DNA of 64,000 nt from Armatimonadota bacterium (GTDB lineage Bacteria > Armatimonadota > Fimbriimonadia > Fimbriimonadales > Fimbriimonadaceae), in the NCBI GenBank assembly GCA_029781035.1, contig JAKOXK010000075.1, positions 28,530 through 92,529 on the forward strand, written 5' to 3'. A model generated the notes under the pieces. That model was not told where the DNA came from. It saw nothing but the letters and a program-made list of their open reading frames with translations, and made no database searches. Positions 35,634 to 43,959 of this stretch are shown here, one piece after another (positions within the stretch are counted from its first letter, which is position 1; the number at the start of each line of letters is the position of its first letter). Position numbers and translations under genes: made by a program.

Positions 35634-36715
35634 TAGGCGGGAACAGTCTCCAGTCTCTTCAGGGCTGCCTCGAACACTCGGTCTACCGTGATCCCAGCCA
35701 TACAAGGATGGCCGGTCACCTTGCACGTGTTGATCCGGCAGCCTCCGCAGGGCACGCGATGACTCACGATTTCATAGCTGTCTACCATCGGACTCCACTC
35801 ACCGGGCTGGTTGTTGTCGGCGTAGAGGGCAAGGATGTTGGCCCGTACGGCAGCAGCCAGGTGCGTCGTGCCCGTGTCAAGCCCTATGTAGAGGTCGGTC
35901 AAAGAGAGGATGGCGCCCATGTCGTGGATCCCGAACTCGCCGGCAGCAACGATGCCGTCCCCCCAAGACGTCGTCAGTCGCTCCGCATCCAACTTATCGG
36001 CAGGACCGCCGGTCACCAGTAGTTCTACCTGGCCGGTGTCGAGAAGCCGGCGTCCCAACTCTTGAAATCGGTCCAGAGGCCAACGAGTCACTTCCTGGGC
36101 CGTCATGAACCCGATGGCAACAAGCTTTCGCTCGGGATGGACACGATGGTTCGTCAACCAGTCGAGTGCCTTCATCCTGTCTTCGATCGAAGGCGTGAGC
36201 AACGGAGCATTGAAGTCGTCTTCGCGGAACTCAATACCGTCTTCCAGGAGGCGGCTCAGCCTTAGTCGAGACTCGTGCGGCATTTTGACCAGATAACCAT
36301 CCTTGTCCCGTTGAGCGAACGGCGTCAGATCGACAGGATGGAACCCGACGAGTTCGGATACGCCGCACAGTTGGAAGAACACTTTGTCGCGTTTGACCTG
36401 GCTGGCGGCTCGTGGAGACGGAGCCAGGTAGACGGCGGCAGACGGGTGGTGTGAGACGACAGCCCTCCACGCATCGAACTGTCCCTTGAGGGCACTGCCC
36501 GTCGTCTTGTGGACGTAGCTGGCGACACCGTCAATCAGGCCCTCGCGAATCAAGAGGTCGGATGGCATCACACGCCCTTCCTTCAGGCGGGCTTCGAGGA
36601 GAAGCGTCCGTCGACCCTTGAAGTGCCGTCGGATCGCCCTGTAAGACGGAATCGAAACGATCGTGTCTCCCAACGACCCGATTTGATAGATCAGAACAGG
36701 GCCGTTCTCACCCAA
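35633..36715 (-). CDS. Glycosyltransferase family 9 (heptosyltransferase-like)
   Basis: A 360-residue GT-B enzyme of the ADP-heptose:LPS heptosyltransferase family. The N-terminal strand-loop Y-Q-I-G-S-L-G-D-T-I-V-S is typical, as is the C-terminal nucleotide-sugar pocket D-T-G-T-T-H-L-A-A-A. The start is TTG 36715: it is the first in-frame start after a GGAGG (9-nt spacing), and the frame upstream lies in gmhA. It overlaps gmhA by 8 nt. Together with GmhA and the kinase it indicates heptose-bearing glycolipid at the outer surface. Confidence 0.85.
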   Translation of the reverse strand: MGENGPVLIYQIGSLGDTIVSIPSYRAIRRHFKGRRTLLLEARLKEGRVMPSDLLIREGLIDGVASYVHKTTGSALKGQFDAWRAVVSHHPSAAVYLAPSPRAASQVKRDKVFFQLCGVSELVGFHPVDLTPFAQRDKDGYLVKMPHESRLRLSRLLEDGIEFREDDFNAPLLTPSIEDRMKALDWLTNHRVHPERKLVAIGFMTAQEVTRWPLDRFQELGRRLLDTGQVELLVTGGPADKLDAERLTTSWGDGIVAAGEFGIHDMGAILSLTDLYIGLDTGTTHLAAAVRANILALYADNNQPGEWSPMVDSYEIVSHRVPCGGCRINTCKVTGHPCMAGITVDRVFEAALKRLETVPA

Positions 36716-37280
36716 GCAACCGAGCCTCCACTGATTCGATGAGTACGTGCAAAGAAAGCATGTGCAATTCCTGGATTCTGTCTGATGTGTGGCCCGGGAA
36801 CACCAGTGTGCGGTCACACATCGGCGCCAAACGGCCTCCACCCTTGCCCAAAAAGCCCACCACCGTCACACTGCGCTCTCGCGCAGCTTTGGCAGCCTCA
36901 ATCAGATTGTCTGACTCGCCCGAAGTTGACAGCAAGAAGAGGAGGTCTCCGGCTTGACCAAAAGCCCTGACGCCGCGGGCGAAAACCTGATCGTAGCCGA
37001 AGTCATTAGCGGTACAAGTGAGGTGCGTCGGATCAGCGAGAGCGATCACGGGATAGGGATCCCGATCGGATCGAAACCGGCCCGTCCACTCCTCGGCGAA
37101 ATGCATCGCGTCAGCGAGGCTCCCGCCATTCCCGCAGACCAGTGCCTTTCGGCCCGTCCGAAAGGTTGACTCCAGTTCAACGGCGAGGGCGTTCAGCGCG
37201 TCGAGGAGTGGTTTGTCGTCTTGCATTTGCTGGAGCACGCGAGCTGCTTCGGCGAACGAAGTCGCGAACGTGTCCAACAT
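36708..37280 (-). CDS. gmhA: Phosphoheptose isomerase (SIS domain)
   Basis: A 190-residue SIS-domain protein converting sedoheptulose 7-phosphate to D-glycero-D-manno-heptose 7-phosphate. The G-N-G-G-S-L-A-D-A-x-H-F-A-E-E motif (about residues 50-64) is diagnostic for GmhA, and S-T-S-G-E-S-D-N (about 118-125) is the sugar-phosphate loop. First gene of the heptose operon. Its ATG at 37280 lies 7 nt after TACACT on the minus strand and has no Shine-Dalgarno. Confidence 0.92.
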   Translation of the reverse strand: MLDTFATSFAEAARVLQQMQDDKPLLDALNALAVELESTFRTGRKALVCGNGGSLADAMHFAEEWTGRFRSDRDPYPVIALADPTHLTCTANDFGYDQVFARGVRAFGQAGDLLFLLSTSGESDNLIEAAKAARERSVTVVGFLGKGGGRLAPMCDRTLVFPGHTSDRIQELHMLSLHVLIESVEARLLG

Positions 37281-37287
37281 GCGGGCC

Positions 37288-37293
37288 AGTGTA
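37288..37293 (-). promoter_or_regulatory. -10 box, leaderless gmhA operon promoter
   Basis: TACACT on the minus strand, 7 nt before the gmhA ATG; same hexamer as ppx/xylB. Confidence 0.5.
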
Positions 37294-37405
37294 CTCCAGA
37301 CAGGGATTCAGGACTCTTGACCAGGCAGTCGCGGCAGGAGAGGCCCTTTAATCCGGAATTAACAGAGCGCAATCAAGCTTCAAGATGGTTCACCGAGGAC
37401 AATTC

Positions 37406-38368
37406 ATGAAACGAGCCTTCACCCTGATCGAGTTGTTGGTGGTCATTGCGATCATCGCGATTCTTGCCGCGATCCTTTTCCCCGTTTTCGCCCAAGCCAA
37501 GCTCGCGGCCAAGAAGACCGGCGACCTCAGCAACATGAAGCAGATCGGTCTGGCTACCAAGATGTACCTGACCGACTACGACGATACGTTCTATCCCCAC
37601 CGGTTCAACTGCGGCGGCAACGCTGGCAACAACTACCAAGCTACCGGCGTCTGCAACGAGTATTTGGATGGAAGCGGGAACCTGCTCCCGACAGCTCCCG
37701 ACCTCTCGGGTGGACTGACTTCACCCGTCAACTGGCGAGTGTACTACGTGTACTTGCTCTTCCCCTACACCAAGAACTATGGGTTGTACGACGACAAGGG
37801 TGCGTCCACGACCAACTTCTATCCTGGTAGCCGTACCGCCGTGCTGTTTGGCAACAAGAACGGCGCCAAGAACGGCTATAACTACGGCGGTCAGAACAGC
37901 TACGGTCACAACGACTTCTATCTGAGTCCTGGAGCCAACACCAATGGTGGGAACGCCAACCTTCCCAACCCACCGACTGAGACGTCGATCCCCCGCATTG
38001 CGAACACGGTCGTGATCGTTGACTCGCGCTACTACGGAGCGGGTCCGGACGTCACGAGCAACAACGAGTCCGGCCTCCAAGTCATGGCCAACTTGAATGG
38101 AAGTGAAAACGCCTACGTCCAAGCTCAGAACCCCGACTACCTCCACTATTGGATGAACATCGGCAACGCCAACTGGACGCAGTCAGGTGCGGGAACGTCG
38201 ATCACTCCGGCCGAGGCGCTCAAGCTTGGTCCGTCTCTCTACGGTGGCAAGATCAACGCCCAGTTCGCGGACGGTCATGCCCATACCGTTGCCTACCAAG
38301 CCCTGGTCGGAAACATCTGCTATTGGACGACTGACGCCGACGGCCCTCACCCCAACTGCGGCGGTTAG
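37406..38368 (+). CDS. Type II secretion/pilin-like prepilin (DUF1559-like)
   Basis: A 320-residue exported protein with a class-III-type prepilin leader: [18 protein letters not shown] at the N-terminus, the peptidase cutting before F5. The body is Asn/Gly/Tyr-rich, and the C-terminal A-Q-F-A-D-G-H-A-H matches the H-x9-DG tail of the large DUF1559 groups in Planctomycetota and Armatimonadota. The P-V-F-A-Q-A motif after the helix is typical of the latter. ATG 37406 has a GAGG 9 nt upstream. A good terminator follows. Confidence 0.88.
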   Translation: MKRAFTLIELLVVIAIIAILAAILFPVFAQAKLAAKKTGDLSNMKQIGLATKMYLTDYDDTFYPHRFNCGGNAGNNYQATGVCNEYLDGSGNLLPTAPDLSGGLTSPVNWRVYYVYLLFPYTKNYGLYDDKGASTTNFYPGSRTAVLFGNKNGAKNGYNYGGQNSYGHNDFYLSPGANTNGGNANLPNPPTETSIPRIANTVVIVDSRYYGAGPDVTSNNESGLQVMANLNGSENAYVQAQNPDYLHYWMNIGNANWTQSGAGTSITPAEALKLGPSLYGGKINAQFADGHAHTVAYQALVGNICYWTTDADGPHPNCGG

Positions 38369-38400
38369 TCACGCTTCGCTCTTGTCGTGCCCTGCAACGA

Positions 38401-38434
38401 GCCCTGTCCGGTCTTGGACGGGGCCTTTTTCTTT
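38401..38434 (+). terminator. Rho-independent terminator after prepilin
   Basis: GCCCTGTCC (38401-38409) pairs with GGACGGGGC (38416-38424), one T-G wobble, followed by CTTTTTCTTTCT. Confidence 0.85.
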
Positions 38435-38517
38435 CTGCGGCAAGGACACACTTGGTTCGGCCCGGTCGAGGTAAGGGGGGCCGTGGAGTTCATTGGGTAT
38501 CCTTCATGACTCCATTG

Positions 38518-38592
38518 GGGCGGTTGGCTCAGCGGTAGAGCACCTCGTTCACATCGAGGGGGTCACTGGTTCAAATCCAGTACCGCCCACCA
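38518..38592 (+). tRNA. tRNA-Val (CAC)
   Basis: Complete cloverleaf: acceptor GGGCGGT/ACCGCCC, D-arm GCTC/GAGC, anticodon stem CCTCG/CGAGG with loop TTCACAT (anticodon CAC, reading GUG), variable loop GGGTC, T-arm ACTGG/CCAGT with TTCAAAT. Discriminator A and an encoded CCA end the gene. Confidence 0.96.
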
Positions 38593-38616
38593 CTTACTCT
38601 TCTAGGGGCTGACTCG

Positions 38617-40020
38617 CTATCGGTACTTGAGGTCGATAACGCGGTTCGTCCTCACCCGGAAAACGTTGTGACGTTTGCCATCGGGCCATGTGATCGCGAG
38701 GGTCACCTTCCCTCCATAGTTTCCGAGCCCGAAATGGAGCCGCAGATCGTTTTGGTTGCCTTCGCCAGTCCCAGCCTCGACTTGGCGAGTCAAGACCCTC
38801 TTGCCGACCGCAACTCGGACCTGCGCTCCGATCGCGCTCTTGTTGACGTGCCGTCCGTCTCCGGTGAGTCCGACTTCGATCCAACGAGCTTCGGGAGCCT
38901 GATTGACGAACAAATTGCCACCTGAGACAAGGTCGAGCTTGCCATCGTGGTTGAAGTCGGCCCAAGCGGCTTGATAGGTCGGAGGCAGCTTCTCCAGGCC
39001 CGAGCCGTTTGTGGCGTCGGCGAACTTGAATCCTCCGTCGTTCCGAAAGAGGACGGGGTAGTTCATGCGGTTGAACGATGCCGGAGCGTAGACGGTCGTG
39101 AAGAAGAGGTCGAGATCGCCATCGTCGTCAAAGTCGCCCGCTGCAGGAGTCGCGTAGGACTCTTGATAGAACACGCCGCAAGGCCCTAGGTCGTCAAACC
39201 TATAGCCTTTGTGCTTGCCGAGGTTCCTGAGGAATCGGGACTTGGGCTGGTCGCCCCGGTCGTCCTGATGGGCGAAATTGCCAGCAAAGAGGTCGAACTC
39301 GCCGTCTTCGTCGAAATCCCCCCAGGCTGCACCAATTGAATGACCGCCCTCAAATCCCGGCGACGTCGCGATCGCGTTGAACTCAGCCGTGGCGTCTCGA
39401 AAGTGTCCCGTGCCGTCGTTCAACCACAAAACATTGGGCTGGAGCCGATAGTTGGAAACGTAGACGTCAAGGTCAGCGTCACGGTCGAAGTCGCATGCAG
39501 TCACGCCTCTCGCCCGGAATCTTGTCTCCTGCCAGGCAAGGACAAATCCCTTGCCCTTTTGGTTCATCAATATCATGTCTGGATAGGTGATCTGCTTGTC
39601 CCAATCCTCAAATCCTCCAACGTACAGGTCGACAAACCCGTCGCCGTCAAAGTCCCCCCAACAGGCCCCTCTGGACACCGTTGATGGAAGCTCAGGAAGC
39701 GATACTTCCGTGAACCCCTTGCCGGAGTCATTGTGGTACAGCTTGAGTTGTGACCATGAGAACAGGTCGGCAAATCCATCGTTGTCGAAGTCCGCTGCCA
39801 CGACATTCCCGACAGACGCGATCTTCGCGAACTTCCTGCCTTTCTCGTTCTTCCAGACGGCTCCCGCAGCGCAGAGGTCGGTCCACCCATCGTTGTCGAC
39901 ATCGACCCAACATGCTGAGTCCGTCGTGAGCGATAGGCCGAGTTCCGAGGTCACGTCACGGAACAGGGGACGGTCAATGGGTCCAAGCGCCATCGAGAGA
40001 GCCAACGAGGCGAGCCACAT
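38617..40020 (-). CDS. FG-GAP/VCBS repeat protein with ASPIC/UnbV tail
   Basis: A 467-residue secreted protein made of beta-propeller repeats bearing calcium-binding loops D-x-D-x-D-G (for example D-V-D-N-D-G, D-F-D-N-D-G, D-F-D-G-D-G, D-F-D-D-D-G-D-L-D). The last 80 residues match the ASPIC/UnbV domain (I-G-A-Q-V-R-V, G-E-G-N-Q-N). ATG 40020 begins a short hydrophobic segment (L-A-S-L-A-L-S-M-A-L-G); translation may start slightly upstream, where basic residues would make a better signal peptide. Probably an extracellular ligand- or polysaccharide-binding protein. Confidence 0.82.
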   Translation of the reverse strand: MWLASLALSMALGPIDRPLFRDVTSELGLSLTTDSACWVDVDNDGWTDLCAAGAVWKNEKGRKFAKIASVGNVVAADFDNDGFADLFSWSQLKLYHNDSGKGFTEVSLPELPSTVSRGACWGDFDGDGFVDLYVGGFEDWDKQITYPDMILMNQKGKGFVLAWQETRFRARGVTACDFDRDADLDVYVSNYRLQPNVLWLNDGTGHFRDATAEFNAIATSPGFEGGHSIGAAWGDFDEDGEFDLFAGNFAHQDDRGDQPKSRFLRNLGKHKGYRFDDLGPCGVFYQESYATPAAGDFDDDGDLDLFFTTVYAPASFNRMNYPVLFRNDGGFKFADATNGSGLEKLPPTYQAAWADFNHDGKLDLVSGGNLFVNQAPEARWIEVGLTGDGRHVNKSAIGAQVRVAVGKRVLTRQVEAGTGEGNQNDLRLHFGLGNYGGKVTLAITWPDGKRHNVFRVRTNRVIDLKYR

Positions 40021-40092
40021 GATGCTGGCCAGACCATACCGCTTTAGCCCCTCCAGGACCACGCCTGGCCCTCCGGCTGCTGTCTTCAAAAG

Positions 40093-40098
40093 TAAACT
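40093..40098 (+). promoter_or_regulatory. -10 box, leaderless hsp20-lon promoter
   Basis: TAAACT, 6 nt before the hsp20 ATG at 40105; no Shine-Dalgarno and no CIRCE-like inverted repeat seen. Confidence 0.5.
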
Positions 40099-40104
40099 GT
40101 TGCC

Positions 40105-40575
40105 ATGCCGCGCAAAGAGCTCGAAGATTGGATTCTGGAGCTGGGATTTGAGATGCGTCGGCTCAGCAGTGAGATGTCGCCTGCCGCTCCCAAGCTCGCA
40201 AGGCAAAAGGAGTGGGCGCCCAGGGTCGACGTCCTTGAGACGCCTGAGCACGTGATCGTCCGAGTCGAGCTTGCTGGAGTCCGCGCTGGGCAGTTCGTGA
40301 TCCAGTACAGCACGGAAAGGCACGCACTCCTCATTCGCGGGGAGCGTGTGGACGAGGCCGCAGATCTCAGCGTTCCTCGTGCCCCACACATTCTCGAAAT
40401 CGACTATGGCCACTTTGCTCGAGAGGTCAAGTTGCCCGATGTGCCCATCAACGTTCGATCGACCAACGCGCAGCTCTCGAACGGGATGTTGACGATCCTG
40501 ATCCCGAAAGACGACAAGGCGCCCGATGAAGCGGTTCTGTCTGAAGCTCGGATCGTCGTGAGGAGGCCGTTGTGA
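40105..40575 (+). CDS. Small heat shock protein Hsp20
   Basis: A 156-residue alpha-crystallin chaperone. The alpha-crystallin domain covers about residues 37-135 (W-A-P-R-V-D-V-L-E-T, V-R-V-E-L-A-G-V) and ends with the A-Q-L-S-N-G-M-L-T-I-L-I-P-K motif, after which a short tail follows. It holds unfolding proteins. It overlaps lon by 4 nt, coupling a holdase with a protease. Probably leaderless. Confidence 0.92.
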   Translation: MPRKELEDWILELGFEMRRLSSEMSPAAPKLARQKEWAPRVDVLETPEHVIVRVELAGVRAGQFVIQYSTERHALLIRGERVDEAADLSVPRAPHILEIDYGHFAREVKLPDVPINVRSTNAQLSNGMLTILIPKDDKAPDEAVLSEARIVVRRPL

Positions 40576-43055
40576 GTGCGCGGAAGAAGTCTGGTTCGAT
40601 CCCGTTTCCCGATGAGGAACACATGACAGATGTGAAGCTGCCGGTCGAAGAGGTGGATGACGACTTCGACATTCCCGAGTCGGTCGGTGCCGTTGACGAG
40701 GAGCCCGAGTCAGAGCCAGAGCCCAAGCCGACGATTCCTGAGGAGTTGAACCTGTTGCCACTCCGGGACTCGGTCGTCTATCCCATGTTGATCGCGCCCT
40801 TGAGCGTGGCCCGACCGAGCGCAGTCGAACTGATCGACGACAGCGTCTCATCCTCGAACCGGATCATCGGGGTCGTGGCCCAACGTCAACCACAGACTGA
40901 CGAGCCGGGCTTTGGCGAGGTGTACGAATACGGCTGCGCCGTGATCATCCGGACGCTCATGAAAGCTCCCGACGCAGTGCGCATGATCGTCCAAGGCATC
41001 GTGCGGTTTCGGATCGTGGAGCGGTTGCAGGAGAAGCCGTACTTGCGGGCCAAGATCGAGACGATCGAGGACCCGGAACTTGATCCTAAAGACATGGAGG
41101 AAGTCGAGGCGCTCAAACGATCAGTAGCGGCCCTCTTCGAACAGGCTGTCAGGCTGGCTCCACAACTGCCGGATGAGCTCAGGAGCCTGACGACGGCAGT
41201 CCAAGAACCCAACGTCATGGCCGATCTTGTCGCTGCCCACATGCCCATGTCGGTGCAAGACAAGCAGACAGTCCTGGAAGCACTCGACCTCAAGGACCGT
41301 CTCCGCAAATTGCTCGAGATCTTGGGCCGGGAGGTGCGTGTCCTCGAACTCTCGACCAAGGTTCAGAGCGAGGTCAGCGCAGAACTCAGCAAAAGTCAAC
41401 GCGAGTACTACCTTCGGGAGCAACTCAAAGCGATCCAGCGCGAACTGGGCGAAAGCGATGACACGGGCGAAGACCTCGTGGAGATCCGGGAGAAGATCGA
41501 CGGTTCGGGCATGCCGCAAGAAGCCTTGAAGGAAGTCAACCGCGAATACGACCGGTTGCGCCGCATCAATCCGGGTTCGCCCGAGTACACCGTCGCTCGC
41601 ACGTACGTTGAAACGATGGTCGCGTTGCCTTGGAGCCAAGGCACAGTCGATAATCTTGAGCTCCAGCACGTGCGGGAAGTGCTAGACGCGGACCACTACG
41701 GCCTCCACAAGATCAAGAAGAGGATCGTTGAGTTTCTAGCCGTGCGGAAGGTAAAGACCGAGGGCGCGGTTCGGCAGCCTATCCTATGCTTTTACGGTCC
41801 CCCCGGTGTCGGAAAGACGTCACTGGGTCGGTCGATCGCTCGGGCCATGGATCGGAAGTTCGTCCGGATCTCGCTCGGTGGTATGCGGGACGAAGCTGAG
41901 ATCCGCGGCCATCGACGGACCTACATTGGTGCCCTTCCCGGTCAGATCATTCAGGGCCTGCGCCGAGCTGAAAGCAACAACCCTGTATTCGTGCTCGATG
42001 AGATCGACAAACTCGGAATGGACTTTCGGGGAGACCCCGCTTCCGCTCTGCTCGAAGTCCTCGACCCGGAACAGAACTTCATGTTTCGGGATCACTATGT
42101 CGATGCGCCGTTCGACCTCTCCAACGTCTTCTTCATCACGACCGCGAACCGAATGGACACGATTCCGGCACCTTTGCGGGACAGGATGGAAGTCATCGAG
42201 CTGGGGGGCTATACGGAAGAAGAGAAGCTCGAGATCGCCAAGCGTCATCTGGTGCCCAAACAAGTGAAAGAGCACGGGTTGAGGCCGAGCAAGATAGCGT
42301 TCAACGACGATGCCCTCGTCAACGTGATCCGCCACTACACCCGGGAAGCGGGCGTCCGCAACCTTGAGCGAGAGATCGCCTCGGTCAATCGTCGGGCGAC
42401 GCTTCAGTTCGCTGAAGGGCGGAAGTCGAAACTGACCGTGACACGGAAGTTCGTCCAAGACGCCTTGGGCGCCCCGAGGTTCCTCCACGACCCGGTGACC
42501 GAAAGGGAACTGCGGCCCGGAATGGCCATCGGCCTCGCTTGGACGCCGGTCGGTGGGGACGTTCTGTTCATCGAAGCAGTGAAGTTCCCAGGCAAAGGAC
42601 TGATCGTCACCGGGCAATTGGGCGACGTGATGAAGGAGTCCGTTACGGCAGCCCTAAGCTACATCCGTGCCCACTCGCAAGAGTTGAAGATACCGGACGA
42701 CGCCTTTGAGAAGAACGAGGTCCACGTACACGTGCCAGAAGGCGCAACGCCGAAAGACGGGCCTAGTGCGGGCATCACGATGTTGACCGCTTTGACGTCG
42801 CTGTTCACCGGCCGGACAATCCGACCGAGGTTGGCGATGACGGGCGAAGTCACCCTCATGGGGCAGGTCTTGCCGATCGGAGGCGTCAAAGAGAAGGTTT
42901 TGGCTGCCCATCGGGCCGGGGTCGTGGAACTCATCTTGCCTGAGGAGAACAAGAAGGACTACGACGAGGAAGTCCCGATCGAAATCCGTCAGCAGCTCAA
43001 GGCTCACTTCGTCAGCAAGGCATCGCAAGTGCTACGGATCGCCTTTTCGAGGTGA
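40572..43055 (+). CDS. lon: ATP-dependent protease Lon
   Basis: An 827-residue Lon with the N-terminal substrate-binding (LON) domain (about residues 55-250), AAA+ domain with Walker A G-P-P-G-V-G-K-T near residue 411 and Walker B V-F-V-L-D-E-I-D-K, and the serine-lysine protease domain with S732 (P-K-D-G-P-S-A-G) and K775 (G-V-K-E-K-V-L-A-A-H). The 43-residue spacing of the dyad matches E. coli Lon. The first 55 residues are an acidic, proline-rich extension. GTG start overlaps hsp20. Degrades damaged and regulatory proteins. Confidence 0.96.
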   Translation: MSARKKSGSIPFPDEEHMTDVKLPVEEVDDDFDIPESVGAVDEEPESEPEPKPTIPEELNLLPLRDSVVYPMLIAPLSVARPSAVELIDDSVSSSNRIIGVVAQRQPQTDEPGFGEVYEYGCAVIIRTLMKAPDAVRMIVQGIVRFRIVERLQEKPYLRAKIETIEDPELDPKDMEEVEALKRSVAALFEQAVRLAPQLPDELRSLTTAVQEPNVMADLVAAHMPMSVQDKQTVLEALDLKDRLRKLLEILGREVRVLELSTKVQSEVSAELSKSQREYYLREQLKAIQRELGESDDTGEDLVEIREKIDGSGMPQEALKEVNREYDRLRRINPGSPEYTVARTYVETMVALPWSQGTVDNLELQHVREVLDADHYGLHKIKKRIVEFLAVRKVKTEGAVRQPILCFYGPPGVGKTSLGRSIARAMDRKFVRISLGGMRDEAEIRGHRRTYIGALPGQIIQGLRRAESNNPVFVLDEIDKLGMDFRGDPASALLEVLDPEQNFMFRDHYVDAPFDLSNVFFITTANRMDTIPAPLRDRMEVIELGGYTEEEKLEIAKRHLVPKQVKEHGLRPSKIAFNDDALVNVIRHYTREAGVRNLEREIASVNRRATLQFAEGRKSKLTVTRKFVQDALGAPRFLHDPVTERELRPGMAIGLAWTPVGGDVLFIEAVKFPGKGLIVTGQLGDVMKESVTAALSYIRAHSQELKIPDDAFEKNEVHVHVPEGATPKDGPSAGITMLTALTSLFTGRTIRPRLAMTGEVTLMGQVLPIGGVKEKVLAAHRAGVVELILPEENKKDYDEEVPIEIRQQLKAHFVSKASQVLRIAFSR

Positions 43056-43057
43056 CT

Positions 43058-43363
43058 ATGCCACCAGAAGGCGCCCGCCATTGGCCGACGTGGCAATGGA
43101 TAGTCACTGGGATCCTGCTTTCTGAGGGAGCCCTTGCCGTCGAGGCAGTGCGTGAACTCCGGAACTGGACTGACAACCCGAACAAAAGCAATGGGTCGGA
43201 GATTGGTTGGGCCCTTTTCGGCATGGCTGCGTCGGCCGTCCTCGCCCTTGCTGTGGGCGTTGTACTTGGGATCGCGCTCTTCTGGATCGGCACGGCGGTG
43301 ATTTCCCTTCTGAGGGAAGGGCGGCGGCTACAAGACTCAGACGATGATCCCAGCGGGCCGTAG
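43058..43363 (+). CDS. Small two-helix membrane protein
   Basis: A 101-residue protein with a hydrophobic stretch near residues 12-26 and a clear long membrane helix region at about 52-82 (A-L-F-G-M-A-A-S-A-V-L-A-L-A-V-G-V-V-L-G). The ATG at 43058 has GAGGTG about 6 nt upstream, 2 nt after the lon stop, so it is co-transcribed with lon. No family recognised. Confidence 0.65.
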   Translation: MPPEGARHWPTWQWIVTGILLSEGALAVEAVRELRNWTDNPNKSNGSEIGWALFGMAASAVLALAVGVVLGIALFWIGTAVISLLREGRRLQDSDDDPSGP

Positions 43364-43398
43364 CCGGATTCCTGTTGTGCTGTAAGATGAGTCACCAA

Positions 43399-43959
43399 AT
43401 GAAGCGGAAAGCACTGTGGCTCGCCACCTGTCTGGCCTTGCTTGGCTGGATGACCGCGTGCACGGCGCCAGACCTGGAACACGCCGGTGGTGGCAATTCC
43501 CCAAGTGGCGGATTGGGAACGGGTAATCCGCACGAGGGCGCACCACCCCCTGCAGTCGAAGCGTCGCGCTGGGTGAACACTCCGGGCAACAAGCCGCTCA
43601 CATGGGACTCTCTCAAGGGCAAAGTCGTCCTGGTCGATCTCTGGACATTCTGGTGAGGCACCTGCCGAGAGTCCGTGCCGACTCTCAACGAACTCTACTC
43701 CAAGTACGGCCAAGACGGGCTTGTGGTGCTCGGTGTGCACAGTGACCCAGACACCGCCCAGGGACTCAAGGCCGTCTCGGAGTTGAAAATCGCCTATCCG
43801 GTAGCCTTTGACGGTGGCAAGCTGATGGACGCTGTGGGTGGCCAGGCGTTTCCAACCCTGTTGCTGGTCGACCGAAAGGGGATCCTGCGCGTCTTCGACG
43901 TCCCCGAGGATCAACTGGACAAGGCGGTCACACGACTCCTGAGTGAGAAGGCTGATTGA
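43399..43959 (+). CDS. Thioredoxin-like (TlpA/DipZ-type) lipoprotein with TGA at active-site position: probable selenoprotein
   Basis: One frame of 186 residues interrupted only by a TGA at 43654-43656 (position 86). N-terminus: lipoprotein signal with lipobox M-T-A-C (C21), then a Gly/Pro-rich linker. The thioredoxin domain runs about 55-186. The active site reads W-T-F-W-(TGA)-G-T-C-R-E, so the stop replaces the first Cys of C-x-x-C (C89 is the second). The fold continues normally: Y-G-Q-D-G-L-V-V-L-G-V-H and the cis-Pro loop A-F-P-T-L-L-L-V-D. A SECIS-like hairpin follows the TGA. ATG 43387 is an alternative start. If not selenocysteine, the gene would be a single-base pseudogene. Confidence 0.75.
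43667..43686 (+). promoter_or_regulatory. Candidate bacterial SECIS hairpin
   Basis: GAGAGTC (43667-43673) pairs perfectly with GACTCTC (43680-43686); the apical loop CGTGCC begins 18 nt after the TGA (43656) and has G in its second position. Known bacterial SECIS elements have the apical loop roughly 16-37 nt after UGA with a G among the first two loop bases, so the geometry fits. Confidence 0.65.

Noticed and set aside
43654..43656. TGA as a true stop with two separate short genes
   Set aside because: The downstream part alone would lack the front of the thioredoxin fold and has no ribosome site; the interruption sits exactly at the catalytic Cys. Selenocysteine is the better reading.
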